From JAGQOZ01 sp041399205 (GTDB taxonomy: Bacteria > Planctomycetota > Planctomycetia > Pirellulales > Pirellulaceae), in the NCBI GenBank assembly GCA_041399205.1, contig JAWKTK010000021.1, positions 62,001 to 126,000 on the forward strand: DNA of 64,000 nucleotides, given 5' to 3'. Under the pieces are notes generated by a model that saw only the letters and a list, made by a program, of their open reading frames with translations, did not search any database and was not told the DNA's origin. This document shows, one piece after another, positions 1 to 9,029 of this stretch. Position 1 is the first letter of the stretch. The number at the start of each line of letters is the position of its first letter. The translations under genes were made by a program, and so were the position numbers.

Positions 1-1
1 A

Positions 2-3000
2 TTGCTGGGAACTGCCGATGTTCCACCTGTTCCCGTCGTTGGTTCCTTTCGCACGCAAGCCATCTCTAGCGGTTTGTCCTTACCCACTTCATTCGACTGG
101 CTTCCAGATGGTCGAGCTGTGGTGGCTCAGCAGCAAGGTACTGTGGTCTTGGTGAATGTCGATGGTGCTGTTGCCGCCACTCCGGTGCTGGATATTCGAC
201 CTATTGTCAATTACTACAGTGATCGAGGGCTATTGGGAGTCGCGGTTCATCCGGATCTGCAGAACCATCCCTATTTGTATGTCGCGTATACTTACGATCC
301 ACCCGAAACAACAACACAGACCGGCGCGGGAGGTCCAGACGGCAACGGTGCACGCGTCGCCAGGATTTCTCGGTTTACGCTCAACAGCACTTGGGATGCT
401 GCCGATCCATTGTCCGAAGTGATCCTGGTCGGCACAAACAGTACGTACGCTAATATTGGGGAACCGAATCGCCGTCCTGAATTGTCAGATCCACATTCGT
501 GTGAAGATGGAAACGGGGGCCATGTCGAGAACTGTATCGCTGCCGATGAAACAAGTCATTCGGTGGGCGACATCGGCTTTGGTCCGGACGGTGCACTCTA
601 CGCGTCTTCGGGCGATGGCGGGTCGTTTGGACGAACCGACCCTATCAACCTTCGAGTACAGTCGTTGGAAAGTCTCTCCGGAAAAATCTTGCGAATTGAT
701 CCCCTTACCGGACAAGGCTTCAGCACGAATCCGTTCTTTGATGGCAATGTGGATTCAAATCAATCGAAAATTCTGAGCTATGGCCTCCGCAATCCGTTTC
801 GATTTGCATTTGAGCCTCGATCTGGTGAAATCGCGATTGGCGATGTGGGGTGGAACCGATGGGAAGAGATCAATCTGGGAGCGGGGAAGAACTTTGGCTG
901 GCCTCTTTACGAAGGAGGGGCCACTAGCGAGTTTCTTACAGCATATCGATTCTTGTCAGAAGCACAGGATTTATTAGGTCAGACGGCCGCAACAGTTGAA
1001 CCTCCGGTATGGAGCATGTCGCACGCTGACGGAGCACAAGCGGTGATTGTTGGTGATTTTGTCACCGGCAATGCATATACGTCGGCACATAGGAATTCAC
1101 TTTTGTTTGTTGACTTGGGCGATCAGCGATTGCGTTCGATACGATTCAATAGCCAAGGCGAGCCGATTGCGACGGATATTGTCTCTGAGCAGTCCGTAGG
1201 GTTCATTGTTGACATGAAAATGGGGGTCGACGACTTCATGTATTATGTTGACTTGGCATCTGGAACGTTCGGCAAACTAGCTTTTGACTTGGCGAACTCG
1301 CGGGTGTCTATTTCCGAGACAGACGGTGAGACCGTCGTTCCGGAGGGCAGTGTCGATAGCTATGCCGTTGTGCTGGATTCTCCTCCCAGTTCGTCTGTCA
1401 TTGTCCAAGCGAATTGGTCCTCACCCAATATTTCCGTTTCCCCATCGCACTTGACGTTTAATCCAGATAACTGGAATGAAACTCAGTTTTTCGAAATCAC
1501 GGCAGTGGAAAATAATCACATCGAAGGGCCCGTAACGGCGATCGTGGACCACGCGGTGATTTCGGATGACCCCAACTATTCTGGAATCGCAACGTCCAGT
1601 GTGGACGTTAGTGTCATCGATAATGATGGCCTCCTGTTTCCTGATTTCTACGACATTGTCTTGCACGAAGGCGATACGGACGGCGCATTCTACAGCATAG
1701 CGTTAGGTTCGATGCCAACCGCTCCGGTACGAGTGGACATCAGTGTCGATTCCAGTCAACTTGTCGTTTCGCCTACGTTTGTAGAATTCACGCCAGCTGA
1801 TTGGCAATCAGTACGACAAGTCAACTTGCGTTCAGTGGACGATGCAATTTCTGAAGGAATTCACTCCAGTACGGTTTCACATGCAATAACGACCACGGCT
1901 GGAGGTTTTGACGCTATTGATGATGTTGTTCTTGATGTGTCTATCGTCGATAACGACGCAGTTACGATCGCATACATTACCAGCTCGACGTTTACCCTAC
2001 CCAATTCAGATAGATCCATCATTGACTCGATCGAGCAGATGGGCCATTCGGTTGTGGTCTTTGATGACGATACCGTTACAGCTGCAGGCGTAAGCGGTTT
2101 TGACCTCATCTACATTTCGTTTACAGTAAGTTCGTCAAAAATCAATACTTCCCTGAACGGAATCGACAAGGGAATCCTGAGTGCCGAACCTTGGCTCTTT
2201 GATGACCTTGGTCTGACGGGAACATCTGCTGGTATCGACTATGGAACCACAATTGGAGCCTCGATTGATATCGTCAATGCAGGCCACTTCTTAGCGGCGG
2301 GTTATCCGATTGGTGAAATTGATGTTTTTGCAAGCCCAGCGGATGTGGGTTGGGGAGTGCCGGTCGGGGGCCAAGTTATTGGGACTTTGCCCAGCCAGCA
2401 AAATCAGGCCACGCTTTTTGGGTTTCCGACGGGAAGTGAATTGCGAAACGGCGTCGCTGCTGGACCTCGAGTTGGCTTGCCATTTACCAGTGCACTGACA
2501 AGCGACGCTGCGCGGCTGTTGGAGGCTGCTATTCATTGGGCCGCTCGTCCCTCAGTCATTGCACCGAACGTTGGGCTAGCGATCACGGAATCAACAGTTC
2601 CGACGGTTGTCAGCGAGAACGGTGATGCAGCCGAATATGTCATCACGCTTACGGTAGAGCCAACCGATCCCGTTACGGTTGTGCTCCAGAATGACGGCCA
2701 GCTGATAACGTCTCCTTCGCAAGTCACGTTTGATAATTCAAACTGGAACGTACCTCAAGCAATTGTTGTCAACGCCATTGATGATGATTTAGTGGAAGGT
2801 GTTCATACTAGCGAATTGGTTCATTTGCTCGAATCACAGGACGTTCGATTTTCTTCGCTAACACCACCCTCTCTGCAAGTCGAAATTCAGGATAATGATT
2901 TTTCTGCGGGCGTATTGCTTGTGGAATTAGATGGTAGCACACACGTCAACGAAGATGGCGTTCAAGATTCGTATTCAATAGCATTGACTTCACCCCCTGC

Positions 3001-4936
3001 AAGTCCTGTTACCATTGAATTGCAAGTAGACGATCAGATAGTGGTTAGTCCGGTACTGTTGACTTTTGACGATTCCAATTGGAATCGTCCACAATCGGTA
3101 ATTGTCACCGCAATTGACGATTCACTTGACGAAGGAAATCACGCATCGATAATCCGGCACGTTGTTACAAGTGCTGCATTCGATTACGACTCAATTTTGG
3201 TTCCAGATGTCAGTGTTGGCATTACAGACAATGATCGCGAATCGATTGACATTCTTTTTGTAATGGGATCGACCGTACCAACTCCGTATGAAGCTCTGCT
3301 TGTTTCCCATTTGGACGCATCTGGGTGGACAACTACTATGATTTCGAGCGCCAGTGTTAGTGCCGATGTTGCGGGCGGTTACGACTTAATTTATATCTCG
3401 GAATCAATATCGTCTTCACAGATTGGAAGCATGTTTAATGATTTGCCGAACCCCATTATCGTTTCAGAAGCCTGGCTGTTTGATGACTTGGGGATGACTG
3501 GTGGCGGTCGCGGTACGGATTATGGAGTAACCAATGGGGACCTTCTGATCGCCAGCGATATGTTTCACCCGTTGTTTTCAGGGTTGTCAGTAGATTCGAT
3601 CAGTATCTATGACGATCCCAACCAGATTGGCTGGGGCGTACCGCTGGAATCAAGTGTCGTAGCGCACCTCGCGTCCGATCCGACAAAGGCGGCAATCTTC
3701 GCGTATTCGCCAGGTGAAACATTGGCAAACGGAAGTACGGCCGCCGGTAGTCGGATTGCTATCCCCATCTGGGCCGAACCTACGGAAACGCTGTTGGCCA
3801 TCTTGGATAATGCTGTTCAGTGGGCCACTAACTTTACTCCGCCACCACCTGCGGCATCGTTGGTGCTATCCGAAACGACATTGTTATTGACGGAAGGAGG
3901 AAGCAGCGGCAGTTACGACGTGTCGCTTTCCCGAATTCCATCTTCGTCGGTGACCGTGTCTGTATCTTCGGGCAGTGAAGTGGAATTGTCGGTAACCGAG
4001 CTTGTGTTTGATGCTTCGAATTGGAACATTCCGCAGGCGGTTCACGTCACGGCTGTAGATGACGCGATCATCGAAGGTTCGCATTTCGACCAGACAGCAC
4101 ACAGTGTGACATCGTTGGACGCTGAGTTTGATGGACTGCCAGTGTCTAATGTTAGTGTGCAGATTGTTGACAATGATGTACCACCACCGCTGCCGGGACT
4201 TTCTGTCCTATTCGTAGCTGGCTCTAGTGTAGTAGATGGTTATGAAGCGACATTGGTGAGTCATTTTACGTCTCAGGGACATACTGTGACGGTCTTGGAT
4301 GATAATCTTGTTGCTGGATTCGACGCGAGCCACTTTGACTTAATCTATGTATCTGAAACGGTTTCATCTGGCCGAGTGGGTGCGGAATTTACGTTGTTAG
4401 ACGTGCCGATCGTTGTTTCAGAGCCATGGCTCTATGATGATTTGGGGATGACAGGTCTTGGCCGAGAGATCGATTATGGCGTGGTTTCTGGTCAAAACGA
4501 CTTGGACGTGGTGCAGTTGGCACATCCGCTTGTTTCGGATCTTTCAGTGGCTTCATTTGAAGCTTATGCCGAGAACAGTCGGATTGGCTGGGGCGTACCG
4601 CTGGAATCATGTCGTAAGCGCACCTTCGCGTCCGATCCGACAAAGGCGGCAATCTTCGCGTATTCGCCAGGTGAAACATTGGCAAACGGAAGTACGGCCG
4701 CCGGTAGTCGGATTGCTATCCCCATCTGGGCCGAACCTACGGAAACGCTGTTGGCCATCTTGGACAATGCTGTTCAGTGGGCCACTAACTTTACTCCGCC
4801 ACCACCTGCGGCATCGTTGGTGCTATCCGAAACGACATTGTTATTGACGGAAGGGAGGAAGCAGCGGCAGTTACGACGTGTCGCTTTCCCGAATTCCATC
4901 TTCGTCGGTGACCGTGTCTGTATCTTCGGGCAGTGA
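2..4936 (+). CDS. Secreted GSDH-propeller / beta-sandwich mosaic protein, 5'-truncated by the window
   Basis: The frame is open from the window edge and no ribosome site is visible, so the true start lies upstream. Residues about 12-425 resemble the glucose/sorbosone dehydrogenase (PQQ-type) six-bladed propeller: 'RGLLGVAVHP', 'DIGFGPDGALYASSGDGG', 'SGKILRIDP', 'SYGLRNPFRFAFEP' and 'GKNFGWPLYEGG' are family-typical. After it come two kinds of modules. B (about 105 residues) is a Calx-beta-like sandwich with 'LTFDxSNWNxPQ', 'VTAxDDxxxEG' and a closing 'VxDND'. A (about 200 residues) has 'DLIYISE', 'SEPWLFDDLGMTG', 'IGWGVPL' and 'LLAILDNAVQWAT', and I predict a flavodoxin/class I GATase-like fold. 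The order is GSDH-B-B-A-B-B-A-B-A, continuing beyond this frame. An extra G near 4854, compared with the identical sequence near 3895, throws the frame off and gives the stop at 4936. Extracellular oxidation of a sugar-like substrate is an inference. Confidence 0.8.
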   Translation: MLGTADVPPVPVVGSFRTQAISSGLSLPTSFDWLPDGRAVVAQQQGTVVLVNVDGAVAATPVLDIRPIVNYYSDRGLLGVAVHPDLQNHPYLYVAYTYDPPETTTQTGAGGPDGNGARVARISRFTLNSTWDAADPLSEVILVGTNSTYANIGEPNRRPELSDPHSCEDGNGGHVENCIAADETSHSVGDIGFGPDGALYASSGDGGSFGRTDPINLRVQSLESLSGKILRIDPLTGQGFSTNPFFDGNVDSNQSKILSYGLRNPFRFAFEPRSGEIAIGDVGWNRWEEINLGAGKNFGWPLYEGGATSEFLTAYRFLSEAQDLLGQTAATVEPPVWSMSHADGAQAVIVGDFVTGNAYTSAHRNSLLFVDLGDQRLRSIRFNSQGEPIATDIVSEQSVGFIVDMKMGVDDFMYYVDLASGTFGKLAFDLANSRVSISETDGETVVPEGSVDSYAVVLDSPPSSSVIVQANWSSPNISVSPSHLTFNPDNWNETQFFEITAVENNHIEGPVTAIVDHAVISDDPNYSGIATSSVDVSVIDNDGLLFPDFYDIVLHEGDTDGAFYSIALGSMPTAPVRVDISVDSSQLVVSPTFVEFTPADWQSVRQVNLRSVDDAISEGIHSSTVSHAITTTAGGFDAIDDVVLDVSIVDNDAVTIAYITSSTFTLPNSDRSIIDSIEQMGHSVVVFDDDTVTAAGVSGFDLIYISFTVSSSKINTSLNGIDKGILSAEPWLFDDLGLTGTSAGIDYGTTIGASIDIVNAGHFLAAGYPIGEIDVFASPADVGWGVPVGGQVIGTLPSQQNQATLFGFPTGSELRNGVAAGPRVGLPFTSALTSDAARLLEAAIHWAARPSVIAPNVGLAITESTVPTVVSENGDAAEYVITLTVEPTDPVTVVLQNDGQLITSPSQVTFDNSNWNVPQAIVVNAIDDDLVEGVHTSELVHLLESQDVRFSSLTPPSLQVEIQDNDFSAGVLLVELDGSTHVNEDGVQDSYSIALTSPPASPVTIELQVDDQIVVSPVLLTFDDSNWNRPQSVIVTAIDDSLDEGNHASIIRHVVTSAAFDYDSILVPDVSVGITDNDRESIDILFVMGSTVPTPYEALLVSHLDASGWTTTMISSASVSADVAGGYDLIYISESISSSQIGSMFNDLPNPIIVSEAWLFDDLGMTGGGRGTDYGVTNGDLLIASDMFHPLFSGLSVDSISIYDDPNQIGWGVPLESSVVAHLASDPTKAAIFAYSPGETLANGSTAAGSRIAIPIWAEPTETLLAILDNAVQWATNFTPPPPAASLVLSETTLLLTEGGSSGSYDVSLSRIPSSSVTVSVSSGSEVELSVTELVFDASNWNIPQAVHVTAVDDAIIEGSHFDQTAHSVTSLDAEFDGLPVSNVSVQIVDNDVPPPLPGLSVLFVAGSSVVDGYEATLVSHFTSQGHTVTVLDDNLVAGFDASHFDLIYVSETVSSGRVGAEFTLLDVPIVVSEPWLYDDLGMTGLGREIDYGVVSGQNDLDVVQLAHPLVSDLSVASFEAYAENSRIGWGVPLESCRKRTFASDPTKAAIFAYSPGETLANGSTAAGSRIAIPIWAEPTETLLAILDNAVQWATNFTPPPPAASLVLSETTLLLTEGRKQRQLRRVAFPNSIFVGDRVCIFGQ

Positions 4937-6075
4937 AGTGGAACTGTCGGTAACCGAGCTTGTTTTTGATGCTTCGAATTGGAGCATTCCGCAGGCGGTT
5001 CACGTCACGGCTGTAGATGACGTGATCATCGAAGGTTCGCATTTCGACCAGACAGCACACAGTGTGACATCGTTGGACGCTGAATTTGATGGACTGGCAG
5101 TGTCTAATGTTAGTGTGCAGATTGTTGACAATGATGTACCACCACCTGCGGCATCGTTGGTGCTATCCGAAACGACATTGTTGTTGACGGAAGGAGGAAG
5201 CAGCGGCAGTTACGACGTGTCGCTTTCCCGAATTCCATCTTCGTCGGTGACCGTGTCTGTATCTTCGGGCAGTGAAGTGGAATTGTCGGTAACCGAGCTT
5301 GTGTTTGATGCTGCGAATTGAACATTCCACAGGCGGTTCACGTCACGGCTGTAGATGACGCGATCATCGAAGGTTCGCATTTCGACCAGACAGCACACAG
5401 TGTGACATCGTTGGACGCTGAGTTTGATGGACTGCCAGTGTCTAATGTTAGTGTGCAGATTGTTGACAATGATGTACCACCACCGCTGCCGGGACTTTCT
5501 TGTCCTATTCGTAGCTGGCTCTAGTGTAGTAGATGGTTATGAAGCGACATTGGTGAGTCATTTTACGTCTCAGGGACATACTGTGACGGTCTTGGATGAT
5601 AATCTTGTTGCTGGATTCGACGCGAGCCACTTTGACTTAATCTATGTATCTGAAACGGTTTCATCTGGCCGAGTGGGTGCGGAATTTACGTTGTTAGACG
5701 TGCCGATCGTTGTTTCAGAGCCATGGCTCTATGATGATTTGGGGATGACAGGTCTTGGCTGAGAGATCGATTATGGCGTGGTTTCTGGTCAAAACGACTT
5801 GGACGTGGTGCAGTTGGCACATCCGCTTGTTTCGGATCTTTCAGTGGCTTCATTTGAAGCTTATGCCGAGAACAGTCGGATTGGCTGGGGCGTACCGCTG
5901 GAATCAAGTGTCGTAGCGCACCTCGCGTCCGATCCGACAAAGGCGGCAATTCGCGTATTCGCCAGGTGAAACATTGGCAAACGGAAGTACGGCCGCCGGT
6001 AGTCGGATTGCTATCCCCATCTGGGCCGAACCTACGGAAACGCTGTTGGCCATCTGGACAATGCGGTTCAGTGGG
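3840..6075 (+). repeat. Near-identical tandem module repeats in the GSDH mosaic gene
   Basis: The B module occurs at about 3840-4190, 4800-5140 and 5140-5485, and the A module at about 3240-3835, 4190-4800 and 5490-6075. The later copies are almost identical at the nucleotide level: the stretch starting 'gcggcatcgttggtgc' recurs at 3850, 4809 and 5150. Single-base indels separate the copies. Recent amplification or gene conversion would explain the identity. Confidence 0.85.
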
Positions 6076-6293
6076 CCACGACGCATGCGGTCACGGCCCA
6101 TGCCGGGGCCGAGACAGGCGGCACGTTGCGAGCTGCAATGCATCAGGAAAGCCTCTTGATGCAAACAGACGACGCTCGGCCGGGGATCAAGATGCCGGCA
6201 CGAGCGAATGAATTTTCGGTGGATGCTAAGCCCAAGAAACTTGTCCCGCAAGATGTTGATCACGTCTTCATGACTGGCCATTTCAATCGTTGA
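4878..6293 (+). pseudogene. Frame-broken C-terminal part of the GSDH mosaic gene (modules B-B-A and tail)
   Basis: This is the continuation of the preceding gene in shifting frames, not a separate gene. It carries two more B modules (about 4800-5140 and 5140-5485) and one more A module (about 5490-6075). They are nearly identical to copies at 3840-4190 and 4190-4800. Compared with those copies it has a one-base loss near 5320, an extra T near 5501, a C-to-T nonsense change making TGA at 5760-5762, a two-base loss near 5949 and a one-base loss near 6056. Readable pieces are 4878-5321, 5424-5762 and 5778-5969. The final tail, in the correct frame from about 6057, ends '...DVDHVFMTGHFNR' with TGA at 6291-6293, 12 bases before the converging gene's stop. 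No dockerin or sorting signal is visible in the tail. Confidence 0.75.
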
Positions 6294-6305
6294 TAGTATC
6301 TAGGG

Positions 6306-7649
6306 CTAGGTCGTCTGCAATCGAGGATCGGTTTTGCTGATGATGTCGCTGATGCCGGTTTGATTGAAGCCTTTGAAACCTTCGTTGCGTTCTAGGATTT
6401 CCAGGTGCGAACCGATCGCGCCGTGCGAACGGAATTGTTCGGCTTGTTTCGCGTCAATCAGATCGGCGCTGCGTAACGCGTCAATGCGTTCGCTGGAAAC
6501 GGGCCAAATTTCGCCCTTGGTAAAAGCTTGTTTCAGATGCGGAAAATCGGTGAAAGGCGCCATGGTTTCAATGCCGACGGTCGCCAGCTGGTCTCGAGTC
6601 GCTTCGAAATCAAATTGGCATTCCAAATGATGCAGGCCGGCTGGCAAGAACGCTTCTCCGTGCAGTTTGCACCACAGACCGACGGTTCCCAGCGAATCGG
6701 CTGGTGAAAGACCGGCATGAGCAAAGTCGCCCGAAACTTCTTCGGGAGACATATCGACATCGGCGAAAACGACAAACCCACACGTCGGTTGTTCCAGCAC
6801 TTGCGCGCCCCAACCCGCTTGTCGTCCGGCGTAGAACCGTTCGCGACATTCAAAACCCATGTGCTCTAACGATTTGACCAAGTCCGCAAAATGTTCTCGG
6901 CTACAACGATAAGTATGGTGGTCATGGTTCGCCCAGCCGAGTCCGAGTTGCTGTTGCCGAGCATACTGGACTTGGGCTGCTCGATTACGGCTCATCCAGT
7001 ATTCTCGTTCAGCTCGGAAAAACAAATCGCACGCCCAGTCCTGACCGATCTCGGCGGCCACTTCGGTGAAAAGGGACCGAGCGGCTGCGAAGTCTTCGGT
7101 GGGGTCGGCGGATGATCGAGGTCGTTGGCGAAAGCGGTCTAGGAGTGATTCGACTTGGTTGTGCGAGCGAAGTTGTTGCGGTTCGAATAGGAATCCATGA
7201 CGCTGCACAACGCCAAAGCGATATTCACCCAAATCCATCCAGGCCCAGCGATAGTTGTCGTTGGGTGTGCCTTGTTGTGCGGACACTTGGAACCAGGAAT
7301 TTTGCCTGCAGAAATCTTCTACCGATTCCACCTTAATGGTCATCAACGAATGGCTGTCACCGCAATTGCTGATGATGGGAAAAATGCCGGACGCATTGCG
7401 CCACGTTTGGCTTGATTCGTGAAATTCGTAACCGGCCGCAGCAAACGCCTGGACGCGTTCGGGTGTGACCGACAAGTGATCCAAGAAGTCCACCAAGCGA
7501 TTGCCGGTCTCGTCGAAAAGACGTTTTTGGAATTCGGCCACCAGCGAGTTGTTAACCGCAAATTCCTTGATGGTCAGATTGACTTGCCGAGCCGTTTCGG
7601 GATGGCGTTTCCAGTCGAAATCTTGATTCATGGGCGAAGAAGACGGCAT
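6306..7649 (-). CDS. Uncharacterised VOC-like protein, divergent from lysine-degradation genes
   Basis: This 447-residue protein starts at the ATG at 7649, preceded by a purine-rich AAAGGG; a longer upstream frame to 7730 has no better support. I do not recognise the family with certainty. The second half contains two stretches resembling the beta-alpha-beta-beta-beta units of vicinal-oxygen-chelate enzymes. One begins 'NHDHHTYRCSREHF' and includes 'GFVVFADVDM'; the other begins 'GLHHLECQFDFEATRDQL'. The histidines and a later glutamate could be metal ligands. A C-terminal block ends 'HLEILERNEGFKGFNQ' followed by 'GISDII' and 'TDPR'. The gene is divergently arranged with the lysine dehydrogenase-like gene (240 bp apart). 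HglS, the 2-oxoadipate dioxygenase of lysine catabolism, is also VOC-fold and of similar size, but its RHGAIR signature is absent here, so a shared role is only a hypothesis. No signal peptide is seen, so it is probably cytoplasmic. Confidence 0.6.
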   Translation of the reverse strand: MPSSSPMNQDFDWKRHPETARQVNLTIKEFAVNNSLVAEFQKRLFDETGNRLVDFLDHLSVTPERVQAFAAAGYEFHESSQTWRNASGIFPIISNCGDSHSLMTIKVESVEDFCRQNSWFQVSAQQGTPNDNYRWAWMDLGEYRFGVVQRHGFLFEPQQLRSHNQVESLLDRFRQRPRSSADPTEDFAAARSLFTEVAAEIGQDWACDLFFRAEREYWMSRNRAAQVQYARQQQLGLGWANHDHHTYRCSREHFADLVKSLEHMGFECRERFYAGRQAGWGAQVLEQPTCGFVVFADVDMSPEEVSGDFAHAGLSPADSLGTVGLWCKLHGEAFLPAGLHHLECQFDFEATRDQLATVGIETMAPFTDFPHLKQAFTKGEIWPVSSERIDALRSADLIDAKQAEQFRSHGAIGSHLEILERNEGFKGFNQTGISDIISKTDPRLQTT

Positions 7650-7839
7650 TCCGCAACCCTTTCTATTCGTTAATTCGTGAAGATTGTGCCTGACCTGAAT
7701 TGGCCAAACCATCTTCCGCACGGTTGTCACAAACAGACCGCCTGCTGGTCTCGATCAAATTCTACGATAGAAATGAGAAGAGGATCGCTTTTTGTCCATG
7801 TCGGTAGGATCGATTCTTTGGAATATTCGGCCGCAGTCG

Positions 7840-7867
7840 GAATTCGACGAAGTGGTTTGTCGAATTC
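7840..7867. promoter_or_regulatory. Perfect 9-bp inverted repeat upstream of the lysine operon
   Basis: GAATTCGAC (7840-7848) and GTCGAATTC (7859-7867) are exact reverse complements separated by 10 bases. The element ends 22 bases before the ATG at 7890 and just before the ribosome site AGGAG (7877-7881). Its position in the 240-bp divergent intergenic region suits an operator or a 5'-UTR hairpin. A second, smaller dyad, AGACC...GGTCT, lies at 7735-7751. Confidence 0.5.
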
Positions 7868-7889
7868 ATCAAATTCAGGAGCAAACAAG

Positions 7890-9029
7890 ATGGCTGGAAT
7901 CGTAATTCTGGGTGGTGGAAAAATTGGCCGGATGATTGCCAATTTATTGTTAGATTGCGGCGACTATCAAGTCACCATTGGCGATTCCGATCCGGAAGCT
8001 TTGCAACGTTTGCAAGAAAAACACGTTCGTCTTCAGACGGTGCAAGTCGACGCGACCGATGCAAAACAGTTAGCCGCTGTGCTGCAAGGGAACGATGCCG
8101 TCATTTCGGCACTCAGCTTTCACTTCAATCCGTTGGTGGCCCAGGTTTCTTTGGAACAAGGCGTTAGCTACTTTGATTTGACCGAAGACGTGGAAACAAC
8201 TCGAGCGGTTCGACAAGTTGCTTCGCAGGCGGCGGATGGACAGATTTTTATGCCACAATGCGGTCTGGCGCCGGGTTTTATTTCTATTGTGGCGAACGAT
8301 TTGACCAAGTCGTTCGAAAAACTGGATCGAGTTCACATGCGAGTGGGCGCGTTGCCGCAGTTTCCCACGGGCGAATTGAAATACAATCTGACTTGGTCTA
8401 CCGACGGTCTGATCAACGAATATTGCAATCCGTGTGAAGCGATCGAGGAAAATCAGCGGATTGAAGTGCTGCCGTTGGAAGGACTGGAGCATTTTTCGTT
8501 GGACGGCGTTCGTTACGAAGCGTTTAACACATCGGGCGGTTTGGGTACGCTATGTGAATCGTTGGATGGCAAGGTTCGCGAATTGAACTACAAGACGGTT
8601 CGCTATGTCGGACATCGGCATCTGATGAAATTCTTGGTAAACGAATTGAGAATGAACCAAAAGCGAGATCTACTCAAAGACATCATGGAAGACGCGGTTC
8701 CGATTACGTTCCAGGATGTGGTGGTCACCTTTTGCACGGTGACCGGTTGGCGGAACGGCAACTTTGTCCAAATCAGTGACGCTCGGAAGATTTACGCCGA
8801 TCAGTGGGGCAATGAACATTGGAGCGCCATTCAGATCACGACGGCTTCCGGCATTTGTGCGGTGGTGGATATGCACTTCGCCAGACAATTGCCGGCAACC
8901 GGATTCGTCAAACAAGAAGATGTAGAATTGGATGCGTTTTTGAATAACCGCTTTGGCAAAAATTATCATTCGTCCTCGGCCACTCGATTCAGTCACGCTC
9001 ACAGCAACGGCAATGGAGTATCACAATGA
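7890..9029 (+). CDS. Saccharopine dehydrogenase-family L-lysine 6-dehydrogenase-like enzyme
   Basis: The product is 379 residues from the ATG at 7890, preceded at good spacing by AGGAG; a longer in-frame extension upstream is discarded. The N-terminus has the Rossmann fingerprint 'IVILGGGKIGRMIANLL'. Downstream, 'MPQCGLAPGFISIVANDL', 'ALPQFPTGELKYNLTWS', 'YEAFNTSGGLGTLCESL' and 'ELNYKTVRYVGH' match the pattern of bacterial lysine 6-dehydrogenases of the saccharopine dehydrogenase family, such as the Geobacillus type of about 385 residues. That enzyme oxidises L-lysine with NAD+ to 2-aminoadipate 6-semialdehyde. The next gene encodes the enzyme that consumes this semialdehyde and overlaps by four bases (ATGA), which strongly supports lysine catabolism. 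No separate lysine-ketoglutarate reductase gene is nearby. A saccharopine dehydrogenase sensu stricto remains possible. Cytoplasmic. Confidence 0.8.
   Translation: MAGIVILGGGKIGRMIANLLLDCGDYQVTIGDSDPEALQRLQEKHVRLQTVQVDATDAKQLAAVLQGNDAVISALSFHFNPLVAQVSLEQGVSYFDLTEDVETTRAVRQVASQAADGQIFMPQCGLAPGFISIVANDLTKSFEKLDRVHMRVGALPQFPTGELKYNLTWSTDGLINEYCNPCEAIEENQRIEVLPLEGLEHFSLDGVRYEAFNTSGGLGTLCESLDGKVRELNYKTVRYVGHRHLMKFLVNELRMNQKRDLLKDIMEDAVPITFQDVVVTFCTVTGWRNGNFVQISDARKIYADQWGNEHWSAIQITTASGICAVVDMHFARQLPATGFVKQEDVELDAFLNNRFGKNYHSSSATRFSHAHSNGNGVSQ

Noticed and set aside
6306..7649. Assignment as HglS/DUF1338 2-oxoadipate dioxygenase
   Set aside because: Context and length fit, but the RHGAIR motif and the typical C-terminal signature of that family are absent, so only a VOC-like description is kept.
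7677..7889. Longer start for the lysine dehydrogenase-like gene
   Set aside because: The extension has no similarity to the family and runs through the intergenic dyad; the Rossmann motif begins right after the ATG at 7890.
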